In this document: one piece after another, positions 50,655 to 58,814 of the stretch | Numbering within the stretch: position 1 is the first letter of the stretch | Layout: every line of letters starts with the position of its first letter | Assembly: GCA_050942895.1 (NCBI GenBank) | Contig: JBMNOE010000005.1 | Span: forward strand, 62,001 to 126,000 | Reading direction: 5' to 3' | DNA from: JBNRMR01 sp050942895 | Lineage (GTDB): Bacteria; Bacillota; Clostridia; Christensenellales; UBA1750 | Length of the DNA stretch: 64,000 nt | Notes under the pieces: model-generated | The model's input: only the letters and a program-made list of their open reading frames with translations | Told to the model about the DNA's origin: nothing | Databases searched by the model: none | Made by a program: the position numbers and the translations under genes

Positions 50655-51611
50655 ATGAACAATGTACTTGAAAGAATTCAGGAGATCGGCATAGTTCCGG
50701 TGATTAAGATCGAGGACGTCAGCAAGGCGGTTCCTCTTGCGAAGGCCCTGAGCGAGGGCGGCATTCCCTGCGCAGAGGTGACTTTCCGCGCTGCGGGTGC
50801 GGATATCGCCATAAAGGCAATCTCCGACGCAATGCCGGACATGCTGGTGGGCGCAGGCACCGTGCTTACAACCGAGCAGGTGGACAGGGCCGTGGCGGCA
50901 GGCGCGAAGTTCATCGTCAGCCCCGGGCTTAACCCGAAGGTGGTGGCCTACTGCAACGAAATCGGCGTGCCGATAACCCCCGGCTGCTCAAATGCAAGCG
51001 ACATCGAGCAGGCCATAGAGCTGGGCCTTGAGGTGGTCAAGTTCTTCCCGGCGGAGGCGGTGGGCGGCCTTAAAGCCATCAAAGCCCTGGCAGCGCCTTA
51101 TGGGAACATGAAGTTCATCCCCACGGGCGGCATCAGCGCGGCAAACCTGAACGAATACCTGGCCTTTGACAAGATAATCGCCTGCGGCGGCAGCTGGATG
51201 GTGAACGAAAAGCTGATAAACGAAGGCAAGTTTGACGAAATTAAAAAGCTGGCTAACGAAGCCGTAATGACCATGCTGGGGTTCAGCCTTGCCCATGTCG
51301 GCATCAACTGCGAAGATGAGGAAGAGGCTCAGAACGTGGCGAAGGCCATCTGCGGCCTGTTCGGCTTTGAATATCTGCCGGGCAACAGCGCCATATTCAC
51401 CGGTACGGCGGTGGAGGTCATGAAATCAATGGGCAGGGGCACAAAGGGCCATATCGGCTTTAGGACAAAGACCACCAACAGGGCATATGCATATCTTAAG
51501 TCAAGGGGCGTTGAGTTCATCGATGAGAGCATTACCCGCAAGGACGGCAAGATCGTGGTGGCCTATATAAAGAGAGAAATCGGCGGCTTCGCCATACACA
51601 TCGTGGGCTGA
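50655..51611 (+). CDS. KDPG/KHG aldolase fused to a VOC-family domain
   Basis: 318 residues, AAAAGGAG before the ATG. Residues 1-205 are a class I 2-keto-3-deoxy-6-phosphogluconate aldolase: Glu41 in EVTFR, GAGTVLT (67-73), SPGLNP, and the Schiff-base Lys129 in VVKFFPAEAVGG. Residues about 208-318 form a glyoxalase/VOC-like beta-alpha-beta domain (FSLAHVGINCEDEEEAQ, GHIGFRTKTTNRAYAYLKSRG, FAIHIVG). Splits KDPG or a related keto-deoxy acid into pyruvate and an aldehyde phosphate. The VOC domain may bind a metal or act on the aldehyde; its role is unknown. Likely the terminal enzyme of the sugar-acid pathway encoded upstream. Confidence 0.92.
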   Translation: MNNVLERIQEIGIVPVIKIEDVSKAVPLAKALSEGGIPCAEVTFRAAGADIAIKAISDAMPDMLVGAGTVLTTEQVDRAVAAGAKFIVSPGLNPKVVAYCNEIGVPITPGCSNASDIEQAIELGLEVVKFFPAEAVGGLKAIKALAAPYGNMKFIPTGGISAANLNEYLAFDKIIACGGSWMVNEKLINEGKFDEIKKLANEAVMTMLGFSLAHVGINCEDEEEAQNVAKAICGLFGFEYLPGNSAIFTGTAVEVMKSMGRGTKGHIGFRTKTTNRAYAYLKSRGVEFIDESITRKDGKIVVAYIKREIGGFAIHIVG

Positions 51612-51614
51612 CGG

Positions 51615-52391
51615 ATGGAAGTTTTCGTCTGCGAAAGCGAGAGAATAGACGATTTGCAGCGCGGCGGTCTGCGCCTGATAGCGAAAAGGGATTCCTTCCG
51701 CTTCGGCACGGACGCCGTGCTTTTAGCCGATTTTGCCAGCATGAAAAAAGGTGCGCGTGTTGCAGACCTGGGCACGGGCTCCGGCGTGCTGCCATTTTTG
51801 ATAGGCGCGCGGGTGGAAGGCACCACCTTTGACGCCGTCGAGATACAGGAGGATATCTGCGATATGGCCCGCAGATCCGTTCTGATGAACGGCTGGGAGG
51901 AAAGAGTAAGCGTCCACTGCATGAACCTGAAGGATGCGCCCGCTGTTTTGGGCCATGAAAAGTTCGACGCCGTGGTGAGCAACCCGCCCTACGGTAAGCT
52001 GGGCGAAGGGATGCTGCCGCCCAAAAGATCTGATGCCATAGCCCGATTTGAGGTGGAATGCAGCCTTGAGGATGTGGTCAGGACGGCTTTTCAGCTGCTG
52101 AAAAACGGCGGTTCATTCTACATGGTGCATCAAATGCGCAGGCTTTTGGAAATACTGGATGTGACAAGGGCGAATAATCTTGCGCCGAAGCGGCTGCGCT
52201 GCCTCTATCCCAAGGCCACCAGCGAGGGCAAACTGGTCTTGATCGAGTGCATCAAAAACGGCAAATGCGCCCTGAGATGGCTTCCGCCATTGATACAGTA
52301 CGGCGAAGACGGCGAATTTACCCCCGAGGCCAGGAGAATATACGGAATGGGGCAAGACGATGAAGATAGGAATTTTGGGCGGAACATTTGA
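51615..52391 (+). CDS. tRNA1(Val) (adenine37-N6)-methyltransferase family protein (TrmN6/YfiC-like)
   Basis: 258 residues, three bases after the aldolase stop, weak ribosome site. SAM motif VADLGTGSGVLPFLI (near 49-63), acidic VEIQEDI and the N6-adenine catalytic motif NPPY in DAVVSNPPYGK (near 120). FRFGTDAVLLADF at the N-terminus is typical of the TrmN6 group, which methylates A37 of tRNA1(Val). Marks the change from sugar metabolism to housekeeping genes. Its end overlaps nadD by 32 bases. Confidence 0.88.
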   Translation: MEVFVCESERIDDLQRGGLRLIAKRDSFRFGTDAVLLADFASMKKGARVADLGTGSGVLPFLIGARVEGTTFDAVEIQEDICDMARRSVLMNGWEERVSVHCMNLKDAPAVLGHEKFDAVVSNPPYGKLGEGMLPPKRSDAIARFEVECSLEDVVRTAFQLLKNGGSFYMVHQMRRLLEILDVTRANNLAPKRLRCLYPKATSEGKLVLIECIKNGKCALRWLPPLIQYGEDGEFTPEARRIYGMGQDDEDRNFGRNI

Positions 52392-53556
52392 TCCCGTTCA
52401 CAATGCTCATCTTGAGATTGCAATAAAGGCTGCAGCCAGCGAGAATCTGGACAAGGTGCTGCTGATCCCCACGGGCCACCCGCCCCACAAGCTATGCCCG
52501 CTCGCCTCCAGGAGGGAAAGGGTGGACATGCTTTCCCTTGCTGTGGAAGGGGAGAGGCGCCTTGAGGTCAGCGATGTGGAGATTAAAAGACCGGGAACCA
52601 CATACACGGTGGATACTCTTGGGCAGCTTAGGGATGAATTCCCCCATGGAACTCAGTTTTTTTATATAATCGGCACGGACACCCTTTCAGTGCTGGACAA
52701 ATGGCGCAGTTTTTCTGAAATCGCCGGCATGTGCGGCTTTATTGTTCTGCGAAGGCCCGGCGATGAGGAGAGCGGGAAAATCGCTAAGGATATGCGAAGG
52801 CTTTCAGCCATGGGCGCAAGCTTCAGGGAAATGGAGTTTGAGCCCAGAGACATCTCATCTACGGATATCAGGGAAAGATCGGCTGCGGGAAAGAGCATCG
52901 AAAGCCTTGTTCCAAAGGCTGTGGAGGAATATATAAGGGCGAAAAGCGGAAAGGGACTTTATAAAAGCGCTTTGCTTCGGGCTGAGATAGATGGCTGGCT
53001 TAAGGAAAACCTGTCGCGCAGAAGGTACCTGCACACGCTGGCGGTTGAACATGCGGCGGTCGATCTCGCAGAGCGCCATGGTGAAAGCGCGGTTGATGTC
53101 TCCTTCGCGGCGCTGCTGCATGACTGCGCCAAGGAGTTTCCGGCAGAAAAAATTCTGGAATATGCAGGAAGGGGCGGGGCGGAGCCTGACGAAATCGCGC
53201 TTTTAAGCCCGCAGCTTTTGCATGGACATGCTGCCGCTTTTTTTGCCAAAGAGCGTTTCGGCGTGGAGGATGAAAAAATACTTGACGCTGTCAAAAACCA
53301 CACCATGGGCAGGCCGGGGATGAGTCTTTTTGAAAAGATAATCTATCTGGCGGATTACATAGATCCGGGCAGAGGCCATGAATGGGTGGACGAATTGCGC
53401 AAAATGGCGTATGATGATATTGAAATGGCATGTGAAAAAGCCACGGCGCTGACAATAGCGCATGTTGTAAACATTGGGGAGCCGCTACATCCCCAGACGG
53501 TGTTGACCTACAACAGTCTACTGATTATAAACAGGAGGAAAGTGAATGGAAAATAA
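52360..53556 (+). CDS. nadD-yqeK: NadD-YqeK fusion: nicotinate-nucleotide adenylyltransferase + HD-domain Ap4A hydrolase
   Basis: 398 residues. NadD domain (1 to about 195): GILGGTFDPVHNAH nucleotidyltransferase motif, with Ala where most have Gly in HxGH, and ISSTDIRER. It adenylates nicotinate mononucleotide in NAD synthesis. YqeK domain (about 205-390): RRYLHTLAVEHAA, ALLHDCAKE (HD metal site), HGHAAAFFA, NHTMGRPGM and IIYLADYIDPGR; YqeK proteins are symmetrical diadenosine tetraphosphate hydrolases. In B. subtilis these are separate neighbouring genes followed by rsfS, and the order here is the same, which supports the assignment. Confidence 0.95.
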   Translation: MKIGILGGTFDPVHNAHLEIAIKAAASENLDKVLLIPTGHPPHKLCPLASRRERVDMLSLAVEGERRLEVSDVEIKRPGTTYTVDTLGQLRDEFPHGTQFFYIIGTDTLSVLDKWRSFSEIAGMCGFIVLRRPGDEESGKIAKDMRRLSAMGASFREMEFEPRDISSTDIRERSAAGKSIESLVPKAVEEYIRAKSGKGLYKSALLRAEIDGWLKENLSRRRYLHTLAVEHAAVDLAERHGESAVDVSFAALLHDCAKEFPAEKILEYAGRGGAEPDEIALLSPQLLHGHAAAFFAKERFGVEDEKILDAVKNHTMGRPGMSLFEKIIYLADYIDPGRGHEWVDELRKMAYDDIEMACEKATALTIAHVVNIGEPLHPQTVLTYNSLLIINRRKVNGK

Positions 53557-53923
53557 CATGGCAAGCGCAGTTTCTGAAAAAGGGCTTGAGTACAGGATTG
53601 CGGAGATTCTGGACAGCAAAAAAGCCGGCGACATCACCATAGTGAGCGTCGGCCATCTGACTGTCATCGCCGAAAAGTTTGTGATTTGTTCAGCCACATC
53701 CAACCTTCAAGTTCGCTCCCTTCGCGACGAGGTGGAGGAGCAGCTTAAAAAGCAGGGAGTTGAGCTGATAAGAAATGATGGCGACAGGGATTCGCGCTGG
53801 GTGGTTTTGGACTATGGACATGTGATCGTCCACATCTTCCACAGCCAGGAGCGCGAGTTTTACAATATTGAGCGCCTGTGGGCTGACGGAAGCAACATCG
53901 AAAGATATTCCGCAGCGCAGTAA
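53546..53923 (+). CDS. rsfS: ribosome silencing factor RsfS
   Basis: 125 residues, AGGAGGAAAG before the ATG and 11-base overlap with nadD-yqeK. Iojap/RsfS fold: KAGDITIVSVGHLTVIAEKFVICSA, the RSLRDEVEEQLKKQG helix and the conserved WVVLDYGHVIVHIF near residue 90, then YNIERLW. Binds ribosomal protein uL14 and blocks subunit joining in starved cells. The nadD-yqeK-rsfS order is typical for Bacillota. Confidence 0.96.
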   Translation: MENNMASAVSEKGLEYRIAEILDSKKAGDITIVSVGHLTVIAEKFVICSATSNLQVRSLRDEVEEQLKKQGVELIRNDGDRDSRWVVLDYGHVIVHIFHSQEREFYNIERLWADGSNIERYSAAQ

Positions 53924-53956
53924 GCTGCCGCGCAGTAAACTGCTGGCAAAAGTCGG

Positions 53957-55420
53957 TTAATACTGCCTGTATTCGCTGGAATAATTGCGGACTTTTTTCC
54001 TGCTCTTTTTCTTGTTTTTGCCAAGGGATGATATGATTATTACCATTACTATAAGGACGATAATTGCTGCCGGGATCAATAAAAGAAAGCCCAGCAGCTT
54101 TTTCTTGTTGCTGGTGGTGGGGGCAGTGTTGAAGTTTAGCGCTGATGAAACGCTGGTTGCGTCAGGGGTGGAGATGGGTTGCTGAGTCAAAACGGCCTTC
54201 ATGGCCACGTCGGATATCGCCACGAGCCTGACGCTGACGGGATCGGGCATGAAGGGTGCCTGGAATGTGAGGGTCGCCAGTTCGTCATTTGCCCGAAGCG
54301 GCGCGTTTATCTCCGGCTTTGAAGTGATGGTTATATATTCTTTCAGATTATTCTTAATGCTGCGGATGTTCTCCTCCGTGTCGAAATAGCCCTCGAGCAG
54401 CGCCTTGTCATCGGGGTGGATGTCCAAGCTGATGAAGCCGTCCTTGGTGTCGCCGTCGGCAGCGCCAAGCACAAGAACCTTGTGGGGATTATCTTCATAC
54501 ATGGAGATGACGTCCAAAGGCTGCGATGTGGCAAAGCCGTAGTCCATAAGCTTCTGGGTGTCCATCCATTTTCCGTCCTTTGTGGAACCAAGGACCACGC
54601 TTATCAGGAGCATGCCGTCCTTTTCGGCGGCGCCAACGAAGCAATGCTGGGCGGCGTTTGTATAGCCGGTCTTTATGCCTACGCCGTATTCATAGCTGAA
54701 TGAGGAGTCTCCGCTGGAAAAAAGAAAGGCATTATTGTTTTTGACAGTTACATCGGTATCCCTCAGATCATTGGCGGGAAGCGTGTATGAAAGGGTGGTG
54801 ATTATCTTCCTGAAGGTGGAATTCTTCATGGCTTCCATGGCGATGAGTGAAAGATCCCGGGCGGTGGAATAATGGTTTGTGTCCGGAAGGCCGTTGGGGT
54901 TCACGAAATTCGTGTTTTCTGCCCCAAGGCGCACGGCCTTGGCGTTCATCATCTGGGCGAAGGTCTCCACAGAGCCGGCCACCTCCTCGGCCAGCACTAT
55001 GGCGGCGTCGTTGGCGCTTTTGAGCATCAGGGCATGGAGAAGCTGCTCGATGGTATACTGCTCTTTATATTTCACAGGGATCCAGCTCGCTTCGGAGCGG
55101 GTGGAGTTTAGCGAGCAGGTAGTCAACGAACCGAGGCTGGTGTTTTCAAGGGCTAAAAGGGCAGTCATTATTTTGGTGGTGCTGGCAGGGTACATTTTTT
55201 TGTCCATATCCTTTGAAAAGAGCACTCTGCCTGTTTTGCCGTCGATGAGCACGGCTGCCTGGGCATATAAATTTGATTCGCTTAAATGCTCGGGAAAGTT
55301 TTTATCGTATGATGAAATGCTGGACTCGGGATTCGCTCTTGACGCCGCCTGTGAGTGCGCCAAGGGAACAAATGCTAAAATTATTATTAACATTAGTGAT
55401 ATGTACCGTTTAAAATTCAT
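53957..55420 (-). CDS. D-alanyl-D-alanine carboxypeptidase (DacF/PBP5 type)
   Basis: 487 residues, AGGAG before the ATG. N-terminal signal peptide (cleavage near AHSQAAS). Penicillin-binding motifs Ser80-T-T-Lys83, Ser135-A-Asn137 and Lys250-T-Gly252 are all present. A PBP5-like C-terminal beta domain (about 335-415) follows. Instead of the usual amphipathic anchor it ends in a full membrane helix (LLGFLLLIPAAIIVLIVMVII) and a lysine-rich cytoplasmic tail. Trims the terminal D-Ala of peptidoglycan stem peptides outside the cell, limiting crosslinking. Converges with rsfS. Confidence 0.93.
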   Translation of the reverse strand: MNFKRYISLMLIIILAFVPLAHSQAASRANPESSISSYDKNFPEHLSESNLYAQAAVLIDGKTGRVLFSKDMDKKMYPASTTKIMTALLALENTSLGSLTTCSLNSTRSEASWIPVKYKEQYTIEQLLHALMLKSANDAAIVLAEEVAGSVETFAQMMNAKAVRLGAENTNFVNPNGLPDTNHYSTARDLSLIAMEAMKNSTFRKIITTLSYTLPANDLRDTDVTVKNNNAFLFSSGDSSFSYEYGVGIKTGYTNAAQHCFVGAAEKDGMLLISVVLGSTKDGKWMDTQKLMDYGFATSQPLDVISMYEDNPHKVLVLGAADGDTKDGFISLDIHPDDKALLEGYFDTEENIRSIKNNLKEYITITSKPEINAPLRANDELATLTFQAPFMPDPVSVRLVAISDVAMKAVLTQQPISTPDATSVSSALNFNTAPTTSNKKKLLGFLLLIPAAIIVLIVMVIIISSLGKNKKKSRKKVRNYSSEYRQY

Positions 55421-55572
55421 TTTAATGCTCCTGATATTTAAGGACGCGTGCCTTAGATGCCATCATATTCATATTCGATATCAATTTTATCATTTTTTTT
55501 CGTTTTTGTATATATCTTTTTTTCTGTAACATTTTGCATCATCTTTGCTTCATTATTAAAAAAGCAATTTTC

Positions 55573-55601
55573 TTGACTAAATATGCTCACGCCCTTATAA
55601 T
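55573..55601 (+). promoter_or_regulatory. strong promoter of the two-component/GerMN operon
   Basis: TTGACT (55573-55578), a 17-base spacer and a perfect TATAAT (55596-55601). The start point would be near 55608 and the leader about 30 bases. One of the best promoters of the window. The rest of the gap 55421-55639 contains the dacF ribosome site and A/T-rich sequence. Confidence 0.85.
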
Positions 55602-55639
55602 AAAGCTATATAGGGAAACGAACGAAAGGAGCAGCCGCG

Positions 55640-56344
55640 ATGCCGATTAAAATACTTATTGTTGACGACGAACCTTCAATTGTAAAGGGCTTAAAATTCA
55701 GCCTTGAGAAGGACGGCTACCAGACTCAAGCGGCCTATGATGGCCAGGAGGCCTTGGAGCTTTTTTCGAAGAACCAGTTCGATCTTATCCTCCTTGACGT
55801 TATGCTTCCCAAGATGGACGGCATTGAGGTCTGCCAGCGCATCCGTGAAACCTCCGAAGTGCCCATAATAATGCTCACCGCCAAGGGCGACGATATGGAC
55901 AAGATATTGGGCCTGGAATACGGTGCGGATGATTATATGACAAAGCCTTTCAACATACTGGAGGTTAAAGCGCGCATAAAGACCGTCCTTCGAAGGACGG
56001 CCGCCCAGGGGGACACTGCCCAGGAAAGCTCCGCTCAGAGCAATGTCGTCACCGTGGGTGATATCTCCGTGGACATGGACAAGCGCAAGGTCACTGCATA
56101 TGGCGAGGTTGTGAGCCTTACGGCCAAGGAGTTCGACCTGCTTCAGCTTTTCATCACCAACAGGGGCAAGGTGTTCAGCCGCGATTCGCTGCTTGACATA
56201 CTCTGGAAGTCGGACTTTTCCGGGGACGCCCGCACTGTGGACGTGCATATCCGCCGGCTGAGAGAGAAGATAGAGAAAAACTCCGCGCAGCCGGAATATA
56301 TCTGCACAAGCTGGGGAGTGGGTTATTATTTCGTTGATAAGTAA
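55640..56344 (+). CDS. OmpR/PhoB family response regulator (WalR/PhoP-like)
   Basis: 234 residues, AAAGGAG upstream. Receiver domain with Asp9-Asp10, phosphoacceptor Asp53 in LLDVMLPKMDG and Lys in MTKPFN, then a winged-helix DNA-binding domain (LTAKEFDLLQLFITNRGKVFSRD, DARTVDVHIRRLREKIE). Pairs with the kinase encoded next, whose start overlaps by 11 bases. Position directly before GerMN proteins and next to dacF suggests cell-envelope control. Confidence 0.95.
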   Translation: MPIKILIVDDEPSIVKGLKFSLEKDGYQTQAAYDGQEALELFSKNQFDLILLDVMLPKMDGIEVCQRIRETSEVPIIMLTAKGDDMDKILGLEYGADDYMTKPFNILEVKARIKTVLRRTAAQGDTAQESSAQSNVVTVGDISVDMDKRKVTAYGEVVSLTAKEFDLLQLFITNRGKVFSRDSLLDILWKSDFSGDARTVDVHIRRLREKIEKNSAQPEYICTSWGVGYYFVDK

Positions 56345-57782
56345 TAATCAGCCAATTTTTTCAATACGCTGGAAAATCGTTCTGCTATACCTGCTATTGC
56401 TTCTGATTGTTTTCGTGGCGATAGCAGTTGTTGTAGTACGCATTAACGGCGGTTTTTTGGTTGATCAGCGCTCCAGCGACGAGATGAACATAACCGATAC
56501 ATTGGCCCTTAAGACCGCTTCGCTGCTGAGCAGCTCACAGACAAAGGAGCTGTACGATCTTTGCGTTAGCGAAAGCAAGCAAAGCGGCGGGCGGATTTTG
56601 ATAATGTCAAAGACGGGCACGGTGATCGTGGACAGCCACTCCGAGCTTAACGGCAGGATGGTAATGACCGCGGAGATAGACGATATATTAAACCGGCGGA
56701 TGGACCGCTCATACGGCTTTCACAGGCTGGGCGATGAGGACGGTCAGGAGTGGGTGGGCTATTATGCCTCAGCCATAATATATGACGGCGCGATTATCGG
56801 CATATTCCTTCGCTCCAACTCCATAATGGATCTGGTGCAGCAGCTTGATTCCCTCCAGATGACCATACAGGTTTATTTTTTTGCTCTGCTGATAGTCGTC
56901 ATTCTGCTGGGATTCTTCATATCGGATCTTGTCACAAGGCCCATAAACAGGCTGCAAAGCGTGATGCTGAAAGCCTCCAGGGGCATTTTCAGCGAGCGCG
57001 CCCCTGTCACGGGAAACGATGAGGTTTCAGAGCTTTCCCGCACATTTAACATGATGAGCGAAAAAATTGAAAACCTGGACAACACAAGGAACCGCTTCAT
57101 ATCAAACGCCTCCCACGAACTGAAAACGCCTTTGTCGGCAATAAAGGTGCTGGTTGAAAGCATACTTTTACAGGGCGACGATGAGATCGACCCGGAGATG
57201 GTGCGGGATTTCCTGGGCGATGTCAACAACGAGGTGGACAGGCTTTCCCATATCGTGGGCGATCTTTTAACCCTTGTTCAGATGGACAGCAGCGAGATAA
57301 GGCTTATTCTTAAAGACGCTTCCCTTGCGGAGACAGTGCGCGAGACATTGAGAAGGCTTAGCCCCATCGCCAAGCACAAGGGCGTTTCCATTGATCTTAA
57401 TGTGCAGGAGGATTCCGCTGTCAAGATAGACATAGTCAGGTTTTCCCAGATAATATACAATCTTGTGGACAACAGCATAAAATATTCGCGGGAAAACGGC
57501 GGCGTTAAGGTGGAAATACTGAGGACGGACACCGAGGCGGTGGTCAGGGTGAGCGACGACGGCATCGGCATACCGCCGGCGGATATCCCCCATCTGTTCG
57601 ACCGCTTCTACAGGGTGGACAAAGCCCGCTCAAGGGAAACGGGTGGCACCGGATTGGGCCTTTCAATAGTGCGAGAGGTGATCAACATGCACCATGGTGA
57701 CATTTCCGTTGAAAGCCAGGAGGATGTGGGAACCACCTTTGTAGTGAGGCTGCCGCTGCCCGAGGAGGATATAATCATATGA
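56334..57782 (+). CDS. membrane sensor histidine kinase (HAMP, HisKA, HATPase)
   Basis: 482 residues. The only start available is TTG 56334, overlapping the regulator gene, so translation is probably coupled. Helix 1 (about 14-36), an extracytoplasmic sensor (37-175), helix 2 (about 177-199), HAMP (TRPINRLQSVMLKASRG), HisKA with His261 in NASHELKTPLSAIK, and a HATPase with IIYNLVDNSIKYS (N box), VSDDGIGIP (G1), FDRFYRVDKARS (F box) and GGTGLGLSIV (G2). No PAS domain, unlike WalK. Phosphorylates the regulator encoded upstream. Confidence 0.95.
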   Translation: MISNNQPIFSIRWKIVLLYLLLLLIVFVAIAVVVVRINGGFLVDQRSSDEMNITDTLALKTASLLSSSQTKELYDLCVSESKQSGGRILIMSKTGTVIVDSHSELNGRMVMTAEIDDILNRRMDRSYGFHRLGDEDGQEWVGYYASAIIYDGAIIGIFLRSNSIMDLVQQLDSLQMTIQVYFFALLIVVILLGFFISDLVTRPINRLQSVMLKASRGIFSERAPVTGNDEVSELSRTFNMMSEKIENLDNTRNRFISNASHELKTPLSAIKVLVESILLQGDDEIDPEMVRDFLGDVNNEVDRLSHIVGDLLTLVQMDSSEIRLILKDASLAETVRETLRRLSPIAKHKGVSIDLNVQEDSAVKIDIVRFSQIIYNLVDNSIKYSRENGGVKVEILRTDTEAVVRVSDDGIGIPPADIPHLFDRFYRVDKARSRETGGTGLGLSIVREVINMHHGDISVESQEDVGTTFVVRLPLPEEDIII

Positions 57783-58810
57783 TTGAAAGCTTCTATTTTA
57801 AGCGAAACAAAAAGCCGAGAATTGCCTTGACGGCGCTGCTCCTGTGCGCATTGATTGTGCTTATAAGCGGCTGCACAAGCGGCTTTCTTTCCCCGGTGAC
57901 GGAGCGCCAAAGCGTTTTTGACTCGGACTATATAGTCGACATTTCGCCAAATGTTTTGACCGACACCTTTGAAACCGGCGTTAAAACCATCTATTACCGT
58001 ATAAACGGTGAGCTTTTGCTGGCGCCGGTGCTGGTGCAATACAGCCTGCCGGTGGACAAGTCAAAGGAGGAGCAGCTGATCGAGGCCTTGATATCAGGCC
58101 CTCCGGTCGATAAGCATGAGCTGATGGCCGCCATTCCTGCGGACACGCAGCTTGTTTCTCTCCAGTCCAGGGACGGCTATCTTGAAATTACCCTGAGCAA
58201 TGAGTTCTTGAGCGTCGGCGAAGACGTTCCGGCCAACTGGGAAAGCAACCCCGTATGGTCAAAGGAAGTGATGGACCGGCGGCGTATGGCCACTTACAGC
58301 ATTATAAACAGCATAACGGAGCTGGGCGAATACAGCCGCGTGCTCATACTGATCGATGTAAACGGCGATGGGAACGGTCAACGGGTAAACCGCTCACAGT
58401 TTGGGCTGCCCTCAGGCGAGGAGGACGCCCCAATCGAACCCCTCAGGCGTGATCCGACCTTGATATTAAGCCCCCAAAGGGCCTGCGAGAAGGTGCTTGA
58501 TGCAATAATCACCCAGAGGATAGACTCGGTGATGCAGTTCATCTATTTTGGCGATGAAGGCGTGCCTTCGGCTCAGGCCGTTGCCGAAGTCCTTTACTCG
58601 CCGGGCCTTTCATCCTATGATCTTTCAGCCTATGGCGATGCAATCGTCCGGCTGGACGGTCAGCAGGCGGTTTTGAGCGTGGATTTCATTTCCGCATCCT
58701 ACGGGACGGGCAACAGGAGCGAGCATTACGCCTACCCTCTTGTGGCAAGGCTGGTGGACAATATCTGGCGGATTGAGTATAATTCACTGAAGGAAATGAT
58801 GGAAGATTGA
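57779..58810 (+). CDS. GerMN-domain lipoprotein
   Basis: 343 residues, coupled to the kinase by an ATGA overlap, AGGAGG upstream. Lipobox LISGCTSG near residue 30 gives a lipid anchor. One GerMN domain (about 85-195: LVQYSLPVDKSKEEQLIEALISGPP through YSIINSITELGEYSRVLILIDVNG) and a further C-terminal region (about 235-340) with an NTF2-like look. The kinase-regulator-GerMN lipoprotein order recalls actinobacterial MtrA-MtrB-LpqB, where the lipoprotein modulates the kinase. Confidence 0.85.
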   Translation: MIESFYFKRNKKPRIALTALLLCALIVLISGCTSGFLSPVTERQSVFDSDYIVDISPNVLTDTFETGVKTIYYRINGELLLAPVLVQYSLPVDKSKEEQLIEALISGPPVDKHELMAAIPADTQLVSLQSRDGYLEITLSNEFLSVGEDVPANWESNPVWSKEVMDRRRMATYSIINSITELGEYSRVLILIDVNGDGNGQRVNRSQFGLPSGEEDAPIEPLRRDPTLILSPQRACEKVLDAIITQRIDSVMQFIYFGDEGVPSAQAVAEVLYSPGLSSYDLSAYGDAIVRLDGQQAVLSVDFISASYGTGNRSEHYAYPLVARLVDNIWRIEYNSLKEMMED

Positions 58811-58814
58811 TAGC

